A stretch of DNA of 41,702 nt from Clostridium sp. CAG:221 (GTDB taxonomy: Bacteria > Bacillota > Clostridia > Clostridiales > Clostridiaceae). Within the stretch, counting starts at the first letter, position 1; the number at the start of each line of letters is the position of its first letter. Both the position numbers and the translations under genes were made by a program. The DNA lies in contig FR883419.1 of the NCBI GenBank assembly GCA_000435835.1, positions 1 to 41,702 of the forward strand, given 5' to 3'. Below, one piece after another: positions 26,088 through 33,648 of this stretch. Under the pieces are notes generated by a model that was given only the letters and a program-made list of their open reading frames with translations, ran no database searches and was not told the origin of the DNA.

Positions 26088-26116
26088 ATTATAGAAGTAG
26101 GAAAAATTTATGTCAA
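26088..26116 (-). promoter_or_regulatory. Consensus sigma-A promoter of trpS
   Basis: On the minus strand: TTGACA (26116-26111), exactly 17 bp, TATAAT (26093-26088). Both hexamers match consensus perfectly. Confidence 0.85.
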
Positions 26117-26135
26117 CGATTTAAATAAATAATAG

Positions 26136-26161
26136 AAAAAGCAGCCTAAGGGCTGCCTTTT
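26136..26161 (-). terminator. Terminator of the zinc-ribbon gene
   Basis: Minus-strand stem GCAGCC-CTTA-GGCTGC with a preceding A-run and a following T5. Confidence 0.82.
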
Positions 26162-26163
26162 GT

Positions 26164-26331
26164 CTAGTATTTCTTATCTCTGTTCATTTTTTGAGCTTTT
26201 CTTGCTTTTCTACATTCAGGACAACGAACTGGATCGTTTTCAAATCCTTTTTCTTTGTAAAATTCTTGTTCTCCTACAGTAAAAATAAATTCTTTTCCGC
26301 AGTCCTTACAAGTAATTTTCTTATCTTCCAT
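26164..26331 (-). CDS. Small zinc-ribbon protein (55 residues)
   Basis: Read directly from the minus strand: MEDKKITCKDCGKEFIFTVG, then GFENDPVRCPECRKARK and a basic tail ending NRDKKY. Two CxxC pairs (Cys8/Cys11 and Cys37/Cys40) form a likely zinc ribbon of the probable zinc-ribbon family (zf-trcl type) common in clostridia. The basic C-terminus suggests nucleic-acid contact, but the function is unknown. A perfect AGGAGG (26339-26344) precedes the ATG, and a terminator follows, so it is a separate gene with its own promoter. Confidence 0.9.
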   Translation of the reverse strand: MEDKKITCKDCGKEFIFTVGEQEFYKEKGFENDPVRCPECRKARKAQKMNRDKKY

Positions 26332-26439
26332 TTTTTAACCTCCTCAAAATTTATAGGGCTTATTGACACTGATACATAACCCTTTAAATATGAAGGGGTA
26401 CTTTCTAATGATCATATAAAATCCTACTAAATTTCATTT

Positions 26440-26468
26440 ATAATATTATTATATACATATACTTCCAA
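26440..26468 (-). promoter_or_regulatory. Likely promoter of the zinc-ribbon gene
   Basis: Minus strand: TTGGAA (26468-26463), 17 bp, TATTAT (26445-26440). It gives a leader of about 100 nt containing a small ACCCCTT/AAAGGGT hairpin. Confidence 0.5.
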
Positions 26469-26471
26469 AAG

Positions 26472-26486
26472 TGCAATTAAATTGCA
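26472..26486 (-). terminator. Small hairpin after gerKB, weak terminator
   Basis: TGCAAT-TAA-ATTGCA palindrome 12 bp after the gerKB stop, followed on the minus strand by CTTTT. The stem is short and AT-rich. Confidence 0.3.
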
Positions 26487-26498
26487 ATTTAAAAGTAG

Positions 26499-27581
26499 TT
26501 ATGCCTTTCTTGAAGATTTCATTGAAAAAGCTGTAAAAGCAATTAATGGAATCAATATAAAGAAGAATAGATTGCTATAATTATAGTATTTCAAAATATT
26601 AAATAAAATATAATTATTTTTTGATAAAAGTGAAGCTAAAATAAAAATAATTATAGAGTAAGTACCAATATATATTTTTTTATTCTTAATATATTTTTTA
26701 TAAATAATATATATTCCATATGTACTTAAAAGATATTTTAGAAATAAGCCTACCACAGCTTCCATTAAAAAAAATAATTCACCGAAATCAATGAATCCAC
26801 CTAATTGGATACGTTGGCTCATGGTATATTCAGGGTAGAATAAATTTGCTGCTCTAGATGAACCGAAGCAAGAAATAATTCCTATCATTGAATATATTGA
26901 GTATAAGGCTATAGTACATAATGCAATAAGACTATGCTTCTTTAAATTATCTGCTTTTGTAAGATGCTTCAAATATGGCAGTGAAATAGCAAATGATGAG
27001 ATGCATCCTAATAAAAGTAGAATACAATTAAAATAGTTTCCTATTGTTAAATTATTGCCAAACACTGGAAGAATATACTCAGTGTTTTTATAAGGTTCAG
27101 AAAATATGCTCAATATTAAACAGTTCACTATAAAAGAAATTACATTTATAGTAGTAAAAATTAATACTGTACGAACTTTCTTGCTTATTAAAAAGAATGA
27201 AGGCAATAAGAAAAATAAAAGTATATACCATTGAGGAGTAGGTAAGAAAAAGCAGGTTTTAATGCAATTAGCTTCTACCATAGCTGCTTCCAATGAAGAT
27301 AAAAATAATCCTATAGCAAATAAGAAAAGCAGAATATTTCCCATAGTTTTAGATAGACCGATGGTGAAAATATTATTTATACTGTAGTTCCCTTTTCTTG
27401 CTATTACATCTAATAGGTAAGTAGCAATGCCAATTAATAATATAAATGCTGCAATCAAGCATATCCAAGTATCTCTTCCCCCTATGGTAATAAATTGTGA
27501 ACAGTAAATTTTAAGACTTACAAAGGTCACTGCATATATAAAAATTATATAGTGTTTTGTTGATATTTTATTTTCATTCAT
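26499..27581 (-). CDS. gerKB: Spore germinant receptor B subunit (GerKB)
   Basis: Spore germination permease of the GerAB/GerKB family (APC-superfamily fold), 360 residues with about ten helices. It acts in the inner spore membrane as the likely ligand-sensing subunit of the germinant receptor. Visible family features are the N-terminal KISTKHYIIFIYAV, the GRDTWICLIAAFILL segment and FLSSLEAAMVEANC. AGGTGG lies just before ATG 27581. It is divergent from gerKA-gerKC, the arrangement known for C. perfringens and C. botulinum gerK. Expression is expected in the forespore. Confidence 0.88.
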   Translation of the reverse strand: MNENKISTKHYIIFIYAVTFVSLKIYCSQFITIGGRDTWICLIAAFILLIGIATYLLDVIARKGNYSINNIFTIGLSKTMGNILLFLFAIGLFLSSLEAAMVEANCIKTCFFLPTPQWYILLFFLLPSFFLISKKVRTVLIFTTINVISFIVNCLILSIFSEPYKNTEYILPVFGNNLTIGNYFNCILLLLGCISSFAISLPYLKHLTKADNLKKHSLIALCTIALYSIYSMIGIISCFGSSRAANLFYPEYTMSQRIQLGGFIDFGELFFLMEAVVGLFLKYLLSTYGIYIIYKKYIKNKKIYIGTYSIIIFILASLLSKNNYILFNILKYYNYSNLFFFILIPLIAFTAFSMKSSRKA

Positions 27582-27597
27582 CTCTCCACCTCGTATA

Positions 27598-27624
27598 TAT
27601 TTTAGTATTCTAAAATAGTATTCT
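27598..27624. repeat. Inverted and direct repeats between gerKB and gerKA
   Basis: TATTTTAG-TATT-CTAAAATA (27598-27617) is a perfect 8-bp inverted repeat. TAGTATTCT occurs twice (27603-27611 and 27616-27624), 13 bp apart. The repeats lie in the 95-bp divergent promoter region and may be an operator. Confidence 0.45.
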
Positions 27625-27676
27625 CAAAAAAATGAATATTAAACACTATGAGAGGAATAATATTCTTAGGTGATGA

Positions 27677-29110
27677 ATGATGAAGAAAAATATCGATTAT
27701 TTAAAGGAAAAGTTTAAAGACTGCTTTGATGTTAAGTTTAGAGATTTATCTACTATACTTGGAAATGGGACAGTAGTATTTATTGATGATCTATGCAATA
27801 GTCAATGGATGATGGAGTATATGATACTTCCTCTTAGAGGTTTTGGAGAGCTTAAAGGAGAAGGGGGAATTAGTACTCCACAGGATTTGATAGATAAAGT
27901 TCTAGATATGAATATGACTGGTATAGCCAAGGATATAGATGATGCAATATTCCATGTTTTAAGCGGAGATGTAATATTAGTATTAAATGATTATGAAGAG
28001 ATAATATACAGTGAAGTAAAGAACATGGTAAGAAGAGGGGTTGGAATACCGGATACTGAATCTGTATTAAAGGGTCCAAGAGAGGGATTTAATGAGCTGA
28101 TTGTAGATAATGTTGCTTTGATAAGAAGAAGGCTTAAGAATCCAGATTTGAAATTTGAAGCTGTATATGTTGGAGAAAAATCTCAGACAGCTGTAGCCAT
28201 AACATATATAAAAGGTATTGTAGATGAAAAGGTACTAGAAGATATAAGGAAAAAAGTTAAAAATTTAGATTTAAGATTTGTACTAGATTCTAATTATATT
28301 GAATGTAACCTAAAGAAAGAAAATTCATTTTTTGATACAGTAGGATATACAGAAAAGCCTGATGAAGTGTGTGCAAAAATCTTAGAAGGACGGGTAGCCC
28401 TTATTGTTGATGGCACATCATTTGTAATAACTGTACCTTATTTTTTTATGGAAAACTTTCAAATGCCAGATGATTATTATGTAAATAAGTATTTTACTAA
28501 TTTTAATAGGATATTAAGATGGATTGCTTTTTTTATAGCTGCATTCTTACCAGGATTATATGTAGCAGTAATAACTCATCATTTTTCCATGATACCTACA
28601 TTATTTATATTTAGACTTGCTGTATCAAGGGCTGGAGTTCCTTTGCCAACTTTTGTTGAAGTAATAATAATGATGCTTGCTTTTCAATTTATAAAAGAAG
28701 CAGGAATAAGATTGCCAAAGGCTATTGGAAGTGCTATGAGCATTGTATCAGCATTAATTTTGGGAGATGCAGCAGTTGGTGCTGGAGTAGCATCAAGAAT
28801 TACCATAATTGTAGTAGCTATAAGCACATTATGTTATTTTTTAATACCAAAACTTTATGGAGCAGTATCATTTTGGTCAATAGTTCTTGTTTGTTTTGCT
28901 GCATTGCTTGGACTTCCAGGATTCCTTTCAGCTTCACTTATTTTTATGACTCAGATATGTGAGTTAGATTCTGTGGGATATCCATTCCTATTCCCATTGG
29001 GAAGCTTAAGTGAATATAGATTTAAAGATATATTGTTTAGAGGAAGTTTAAATAGGATATCAAGAAAAATAATTGGAGTAGGGTGTGATAAAGATGGCAA
29101 AAATAAATAA
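27677..29110 (+). CDS. gerKA: Spore germinant receptor A subunit (GerKA)
   Basis: GerA-family membrane protein of 477 residues. The soluble N-terminal half (about 1-270) includes the family stretch VLKGPREGFNELIVDNVALIRRRLKNPDLKFE and EGRVALIVDGTSFVITVP. It is followed by about five membrane helices with RWIAFFIAAFLPGLYVAVITHHFSMIPT and the conserved FLFPLGSLSEYR near the end. It forms the receptor with GerKB and GerKC. Adjacent ATGs at 27677 and 27680 are both possible. gerKC overlaps its 3' end. A poor GAATA...AATAATA pattern upstream (27634-27662) might be a sigma-G promoter. Confidence 0.92.
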   Translation: MMKKNIDYLKEKFKDCFDVKFRDLSTILGNGTVVFIDDLCNSQWMMEYMILPLRGFGELKGEGGISTPQDLIDKVLDMNMTGIAKDIDDAIFHVLSGDVILVLNDYEEIIYSEVKNMVRRGVGIPDTESVLKGPREGFNELIVDNVALIRRRLKNPDLKFEAVYVGEKSQTAVAITYIKGIVDEKVLEDIRKKVKNLDLRFVLDSNYIECNLKKENSFFDTVGYTEKPDEVCAKILEGRVALIVDGTSFVITVPYFFMENFQMPDDYYVNKYFTNFNRILRWIAFFIAAFLPGLYVAVITHHFSMIPTLFIFRLAVSRAGVPLPTFVEVIIMMLAFQFIKEAGIRLPKAIGSAMSIVSALILGDAAVGAGVASRITIIVVAISTLCYFLIPKLYGAVSFWSIVLVCFAALLGLPGFLSASLIFMTQICELDSVGYPFLFPLGSLSEYRFKDILFRGSLNRISRKIIGVGCDKDGKNK

Positions 29111-30224
29111 AATATTTAAAATACTTAAAATACTTATCATCTTCCTTATTCCCTTAACTTTAACCGGTTGTTTTAATTATAGGGATATAAATAAGGTAAC
29201 CTTTGCAACAAGTATGATTTTTGATACAGATGATTTGGGTCAGGTGATAGTATATCTAGATTGCATTAAGCCTTATAGAAGTACTAATGAAAGCTCTGAT
29301 AAGGGTAGAAGACTTATTTTTAAAGGTGTAGGAAAAACTACAGAGGATGCTTTAGGGAAAATTGATAATTTCTCAAGTGCTAAGCTAAATTATAGTCAAG
29401 TAAAAGCCTATATTTTTACAGAGAAGGCAGCTAAAGAAGGAATTAAGAAGTATTTAGATTTAATAAATAATTATGGTGAAATGCAAATAAAGCCTAGTGC
29501 ATTTATTTATTATGGCGATGTTGAAGAATTGCTTAAAGCTACATCTGGTGATGATGAATTCTTAGGTATGTATTTAAATGATATAATGAATAAAAAACCA
29601 TTTAATAGTCTTTCACTTCAAGCTAATATAAATTATTATTTAAGCAATAGACTTATGGGAGATAATACATTGTTACTTCCAGCAGTAAATTTAAAAAAGG
29701 ATGTCTTAGATAAAAAAGTTCAAATAAATGGTTCAGGTATATTAAAAGATAATGTACTTGTTGATAGGTTAGAACAGGAAGATACCTTATTATATGAACT
29801 TATGATGGGAAGTGTCTATGAAGGTACATTTGAAATTGGTAATCCTAATATTGATACGGGTTTTATAAGTTTAGATGTTTTATCAAGTTCTGAAGATAGC
29901 ATGTTGAGATTTGATAATAATAGATTTACTTTAGTAAAAAATATTGAGGTTGATTTGGAAATTTCAGATATACAAGGAGAAGCTATTGTAGATAGTGAAT
30001 TTATAAATTATATAAAAGTTAATGAAGAAGCATATATTAACAGTTATATAACTCAATTGTTTAATAAGTATAAAGAAAAGGGTATAGATATATTTAATGT
30101 TTATAGAATGAAGGAAATTCATTATGGAAAAGAAGAAATTAATGACCCTTTAAGCATTTGTGATCTTGAAATAAATACGAAAGTAAATATTAATGGAACA
30201 GGATTATCACAGAATGCTTTATAA
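29085..30224 (+). CDS. gerKC: Spore germinant receptor C lipoprotein (GerKC)
   Basis: Ger(x)C-family lipoprotein of 379 residues. A hydrophobic signal ends in the lipobox LTGC, then FNYRDINKVTFATSMIFD, the family's N-terminal pattern. The rest is the three-domain Ger(x)C body with EVDLEISDIQGEAIVDS-type C-terminal strands. It sits on the outer face of the inner spore membrane as the third receptor subunit. GTG 29085 (GGAG six bases upstream) and ATG 29094 are alternative starts. Both lie inside the gerKA 3' end, so translation is probably coupled. Confidence 0.9.
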   Translation: MIKMAKINKIFKILKILIIFLIPLTLTGCFNYRDINKVTFATSMIFDTDDLGQVIVYLDCIKPYRSTNESSDKGRRLIFKGVGKTTEDALGKIDNFSSAKLNYSQVKAYIFTEKAAKEGIKKYLDLINNYGEMQIKPSAFIYYGDVEELLKATSGDDEFLGMYLNDIMNKKPFNSLSLQANINYYLSNRLMGDNTLLLPAVNLKKDVLDKKVQINGSGILKDNVLVDRLEQEDTLLYELMMGSVYEGTFEIGNPNIDTGFISLDVLSSSEDSMLRFDNNRFTLVKNIEVDLEISDIQGEAIVDSEFINYIKVNEEAYINSYITQLFNKYKEKGIDIFNVYRMKEIHYGKEEINDPLSICDLEINTKVNINGTGLSQNAL

Positions 30225-30265
30225 ATGAAGATAAAAGACGAAAAATATAACAAAAAGCAAAAATA

Positions 30266-30294
30266 TTGATATTTAATCTAATAAAAGGTAAAAT
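30266..30294 (+). promoter_or_regulatory. Candidate sigma-A promoter upstream of the cyclase gene
   Basis: TTGATA (30266-30271), exactly 17 bp, TAAAAT (30289-30294). It lies before, not after, the strong hairpin at 30311-30350. Confidence 0.5.
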
Positions 30295-30310
30295 TGTATT
30301 GAGTTAAATT

Positions 30311-30350
30311 AAAACATAGATAATATATTGATATATTATCTATGTTTTTT
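30311..30350 (+). terminator. Strong terminator between gerKC and the cyclase gene
   Basis: Perfect 17-bp stem (30311-30327 with 30332-30348), loop TTGA, T-run to 30350. It ends the gerKA-gerKC operon, or attenuates transcripts starting near 30300. Confidence 0.85.
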
Positions 30351-30395
30351 AATGAATATTTACATTTCAGTGGAAGTATTTGTGAGAGGTTTATA

Positions 30396-31409
30396 ATGGA
30401 CAATCCTATTAAAACATATGACGAGATAAATGAAGAATTCAAACTATATAAAGATGAGATGGAAGAAAAACTTAGAATATTAGAAAGTATAGTTAAGTTG
30501 GGAAGCTTTTTGAATAGTATTTTAAGCAAACCAAATTTTTTAGAAATAGTAAATAATATGATAATATCAATACTTAAGATTGATTATAGCACCATATATT
30601 TAATAGAAGATAACAAATATATAGCAAAAGTATCTAATAATGAGTTTGCTTTGAGGGTATTAGATGATAAGAAGATTTCCTCATATTATAGTGATACAAT
30701 AGCTACTTTTAATATAGAAAATGAGTATAATGAGGACAATATTAGGATTCATAAATCTATAATGACAATACCTTTAATAGTAGGGGAGAGGATTACGGGG
30801 TATATATTTTTAGAGCATTTAGAAAAGCATCATTTTAACTTTAAATATGAGAAATATATTAAGAAAATTGCTAATTTGATAGCTGTAGCTATTGAAAACG
30901 CACAATTATATAGAGATTTAGAAATAGCAGCAGCAACTGATTCCCTTACAGGTTTATACAATAGAGAATCCTTTTATAATAGAGTAGTAAAAAGTTGTGA
31001 AGTGGTAAAAGATTATGCAATTGTTATGATTGATATTGATAATTTTAAGCATATTAATGATGAATATGGACATTATGCCGGTGATATTGTCATAATAAAG
31101 ACAGCTCGTATAATTATGGATAATATAAGGGAAAGAGATATTGCAGCAAGATATGGTGGAGAAGAAATAATATTATATATTGATAATAATCAGAAAAATG
31201 AAGAAGAAGTATATTATAGGATTGATGAACTAAGAAGGAAAATAGCTAATAATACAATTATAATAGAGGATAAGATAATTGAGGTAACAGCAAGCTTTGG
31301 CTTAAGCTTCAGCAAGTCAGAAGAGTGTATTGACGATGTTATCAAGGAAGCTGATAGGCTTTTATATAAGGCAAAGAGAATAGGAAAGAATAGAGTTGTT
31401 ACATATTAA
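30396..31409 (+). CDS. GAF-GGDEF diguanylate cyclase
   Basis: Cytosolic signalling protein of 337 residues that should make cyclic di-GMP from two GTP. A short coiled N-terminus leads into a GAF-like sensor domain (about 40-165), then a GGDEF domain (about 178-337) opened by TDSLTGLYNR. IDIDNFKHINDEYGH and the active-site GGEEI (254-258) are intact, as is the inhibitory RxxD site (Arg245-Asp248). It should therefore be active and product-inhibited. An in-frame ATG at 30342 overlaps the terminator; ATG 30396 has GAGAGG six bases upstream and is chosen. The GAF ligand is unknown. A long-loop hairpin follows. Confidence 0.92.
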   Translation: MDNPIKTYDEINEEFKLYKDEMEEKLRILESIVKLGSFLNSILSKPNFLEIVNNMIISILKIDYSTIYLIEDNKYIAKVSNNEFALRVLDDKKISSYYSDTIATFNIENEYNEDNIRIHKSIMTIPLIVGERITGYIFLEHLEKHHFNFKYEKYIKKIANLIAVAIENAQLYRDLEIAAATDSLTGLYNRESFYNRVVKSCEVVKDYAIVMIDIDNFKHINDEYGHYAGDIVIIKTARIIMDNIRERDIAARYGGEEIILYIDNNQKNEEEVYYRIDELRRKIANNTIIIEDKIIEVTASFGLSFSKSEECIDDVIKEADRLLYKAKRIGKNRVVTY

Positions 31410-31415
31410 AATAAG

Positions 31416-31475
31416 TGCTGCATGTCTATGATAGAATAGTGTTATTGTAGAAATGCAGCATTTATATTTTATTTA
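31416..31475 (+). terminator. Probable terminator of the cyclase gene
   Basis: TGCTGCAT (31416-31423) pairs with ATGCAGCA (31453-31460) around a 29-base loop, followed by a T-rich tract. Confidence 0.5.
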
Positions 31476-31745
31476 GGAAAAACTTAAAAATAGTTGGAAC
31501 ATTTTCAGTATGTTTTGAATATTATATAGTACAGCGAGGTATAAATTAATGTAGGATTTAAGATAACGTTTTCGTAGATTTGAGCATTTTCTTTATTTAA
31601 TATATAAAATTAATTAGTGAATAATGCAAAGTAAATTGAGAATAATAATTTTAAAGAAGGTAAGTAGTTTAATAGTGTTATGTGCTAAATATAATGATGT
31701 TTTACCATCATTAATAAATAATCATAGAAAGAAGGAGTGGTTCCA
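31461..31745. other. AT-rich gap before the P-loop gene
   Basis: About 285 bp without a convincing gene. It contains a TAATGATG/CATCATTA hairpin (31692-31713) just before the SD of the next gene and AGATAACGTTTTCG (31561-31574), which loosely resembles a catabolite-response element. No clear promoter was recognised. Confidence 0.45.
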
Positions 31746-32159
31746 ATGATACAAGTTTTTTGTGCAAGGAGAGGTTCTGGAAAGACTAAAAGGTTAATAG
31801 AATTAGCTAACCACCAACAATTAGAAGCTAAGGGAGATTCAGTTTATATTGATGACGATTCAAGGCCAATGTTACAGCTAAATAGATCAATAAGGTTTAT
31901 TGATACAATGGAGTACGGAGTAAGAGATTGTAGCGATTTTTATGGCATGCTTTGTGGTATAATATCATCAAATTATGATATAGAAAATATATATATAGAT
32001 GGGTTGTTTAATATAATAAATTGTACAATGAAAGAATCAGCTCAATTAATAAAAAGAATAGCTAATTTAACTGATAGATTTGGAATAAATGTATATATTA
32101 ATATAAATATTAATGGCAGTGAAGAGGTGCCTGAAGGCATAAAAGAATATGTAGCTTAA
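31746..32159 (+). CDS. Small P-loop protein of unknown function
   Basis: Protein of 137 residues beginning MIQVFCARRGSGKTKRLIEL, a clear Walker A motif (GSGKT) within the first 15 residues. A hydrophobic strand ending in an acidic residue (IENIYIDGL, about 83-91) could be Walker B. It appears to be a minimal nucleotide-binding domain with no extra domains and no membrane segment. GTG 31737 is in frame but falls inside the SD; ATG 31746 has AAGGAG eight bases upstream. It is followed by its own terminator, then tyrS. I do not recognise its family. Confidence 0.75.
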   Translation: MIQVFCARRGSGKTKRLIELANHQQLEAKGDSVYIDDDSRPMLQLNRSIRFIDTMEYGVRDCSDFYGMLCGIISSNYDIENIYIDGLFNIINCTMKESAQLIKRIANLTDRFGINVYINININGSEEVPEGIKEYVA

Positions 32160-32195
32160 AATAAAAGAGGTCAGTAATGACCTCTTTTATTTTTT
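32160..32195 (+). terminator. Terminator of the P-loop gene
   Basis: Perfect stem AATAAAAGAGGTCA / TGACCTCTTTTATT around GTAA, then T-run. Confidence 0.9.
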
Positions 32196-32209
32196 CAACT
32201 AACATTTTC

Positions 32210-32239
32210 TTGATAAAAAACGTTATTATAAGATATACT
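32210..32239 (+). promoter_or_regulatory. Likely promoter of tyrS
   Basis: TTGATA (32210-32215), 18-bp spacer, TATACT (32234-32239). The leader is only about 28 nt, too short for a T-box. Confidence 0.6.
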
Positions 32240-32273
32240 GTATATAGTGATTTACGTAGGAGGTAAAGTTAAG

Positions 32274-33494
32274 ATGGCTAATGTTTTAGATGAATTATTA
32301 GAACGTGGATACATAAAGCAATTCACACATGAAGATGAAACAAGAGAGTTATTAGAAAAGGAAAAAATAACTTTTTATATAGGTTTTGATCCAACAGCAG
32401 ATAGTTTACATGTTGGACACTTTATAGCAATGATGTTTATGGCACATATGCAAAAGGCAGGCCACAGACCAATAGCATTACTTGGTGGTGGAACTGCAAT
32501 GGTAGGAGATCCATCAGGAAAAACTGATATGAGATCTATGCTTACAAAAGAACAAATTGAGCATAATGTTTCATGTATCAAGAAGCAAATGGAAAGATTT
32601 ATAGATTTCTCAGATGATAAGGCTATACTAGTAAACAATGCTGATTGGTTATTAAACTTAAATTATGTAGATTTCTTAAGAGATGTTGGAGTACACTTCT
32701 CAGTAAATAGAATGCTAAGTGCAGAATGCTTTAAGCAAAGATTAGAAAAAGGTCTTTCATTCTTAGAATTTAACTATATGTTAATGCAAGGATATGATTT
32801 CTATGTGTTAAACCAAAAATATAACTGTAAGATGGAACTTGGTGGAGATGACCAATGGTCAAATATGATTGCTGGAGTTGAGTTAGTTAGAAGAAAAGCT
32901 CAAGGCCAAGCTATGGCAATGACTTGTACACTTTTAACAAACAGCCAAGGACAAAAAATGGGTAAAACAGTTGGTGGAGCTTTATGGTTAGATCCAGAAA
33001 AGACATCTCCATTTGAATTCTTCCAATACTGGAGAAACGTTGATGATGCAGATGTTGAAAAATGTTTAGCATTATTAACATTCTTACCAATGGATGAAGT
33101 AAGAAGATTAGGTGCTTTAGAAGGTGCTGAAATAAACAAAGCTAAGGCAGTACTTGCTTATGAAGTAACTAAACTTGTACATGGTGAAGAAGAAGCTGCT
33201 AAAGCTAAATCAGCAGCAGAAGCTTTATTTGCTGGTGGAGTTGATAGGAGCAATGTACCAACAGTTACTGTAAGTGCTGAAAGCTTTGGTAAAACAGTTC
33301 TTGATGTTATAGCTGAAACTAAAATAGTTCCATCAAAAGCTGAAGGAAGAAGATTAATCCAACAAGGTGGTCTTTCAATAAATGGAGAAAAAGTTACAGA
33401 AGTAGCAAGAATATTTACAGAAGAAGATATTCAAGATGGAGCTGCTTTAATTAAAAGAGGAAAGAAGAATTACACTAAGATAGAAGTACAATAA
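32274..33494 (+). CDS. tyrS: Tyrosyl-tRNA synthetase
   Basis: Class I synthetase that charges tRNA-Tyr; 406 residues, typical TyrS-1 type. ITFYIGFDPTADSLHVGHF contains the HIGH-like motif and KMGKT (QGQKMGKTVGGAL) is the KMSKS-type loop. The C-terminal S4 RNA-binding domain begins around TKIVPSKAEGRRLIQQGGLSING. ATG 32274 has AGGAGG ten bases upstream and is preferred to the in-frame TTG/ATA-type starts from 32247. It is flanked by its own promoter and terminator. Confidence 0.96.
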   Translation: MANVLDELLERGYIKQFTHEDETRELLEKEKITFYIGFDPTADSLHVGHFIAMMFMAHMQKAGHRPIALLGGGTAMVGDPSGKTDMRSMLTKEQIEHNVSCIKKQMERFIDFSDDKAILVNNADWLLNLNYVDFLRDVGVHFSVNRMLSAECFKQRLEKGLSFLEFNYMLMQGYDFYVLNQKYNCKMELGGDDQWSNMIAGVELVRRKAQGQAMAMTCTLLTNSQGQKMGKTVGGALWLDPEKTSPFEFFQYWRNVDDADVEKCLALLTFLPMDEVRRLGALEGAEINKAKAVLAYEVTKLVHGEEEAAKAKSAAEALFAGGVDRSNVPTVTVSAESFGKTVLDVIAETKIVPSKAEGRRLIQQGGLSINGEKVTEVARIFTEEDIQDGAALIKRGKKNYTKIEVQ

Positions 33495-33505
33495 TTCAAT
33501 AAAGC

Positions 33506-33540
33506 AAGGAGATAGAATTTTTATCTATCTCCTTTATTTT
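33506..33540 (+). terminator. Terminator of tyrS
   Basis: AAGGAGATAGA (33506-33516) pairs with TCTATCTCCTT (33524-33534), followed by TATTTT. Confidence 0.85.
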
Positions 33541-33648
33541 ATGTATTTGTATTGTTTTACTGAATATATAAATAAAAAGTTTAGAAGATCATATTTTTGA
33601 CGATAACTAATTTAGAGGAATTAAATATGGGTGGTTAAGCCATAATGA

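Noticed and set aside
26043..26190. T-box riboswitch for trpS (and at 32160-32273 for tyrS)
   Set aside because: Leaders between promoters and starts are only about 30-45 nt, far too short, and no T-box motif is present.
26191..26379. Plus-strand open frame opposite the zinc-ribbon gene
   Set aside because: It has no SD, its product is low-complexity, and the minus strand has a well-formed gene with SD, terminator and CxxC motifs.
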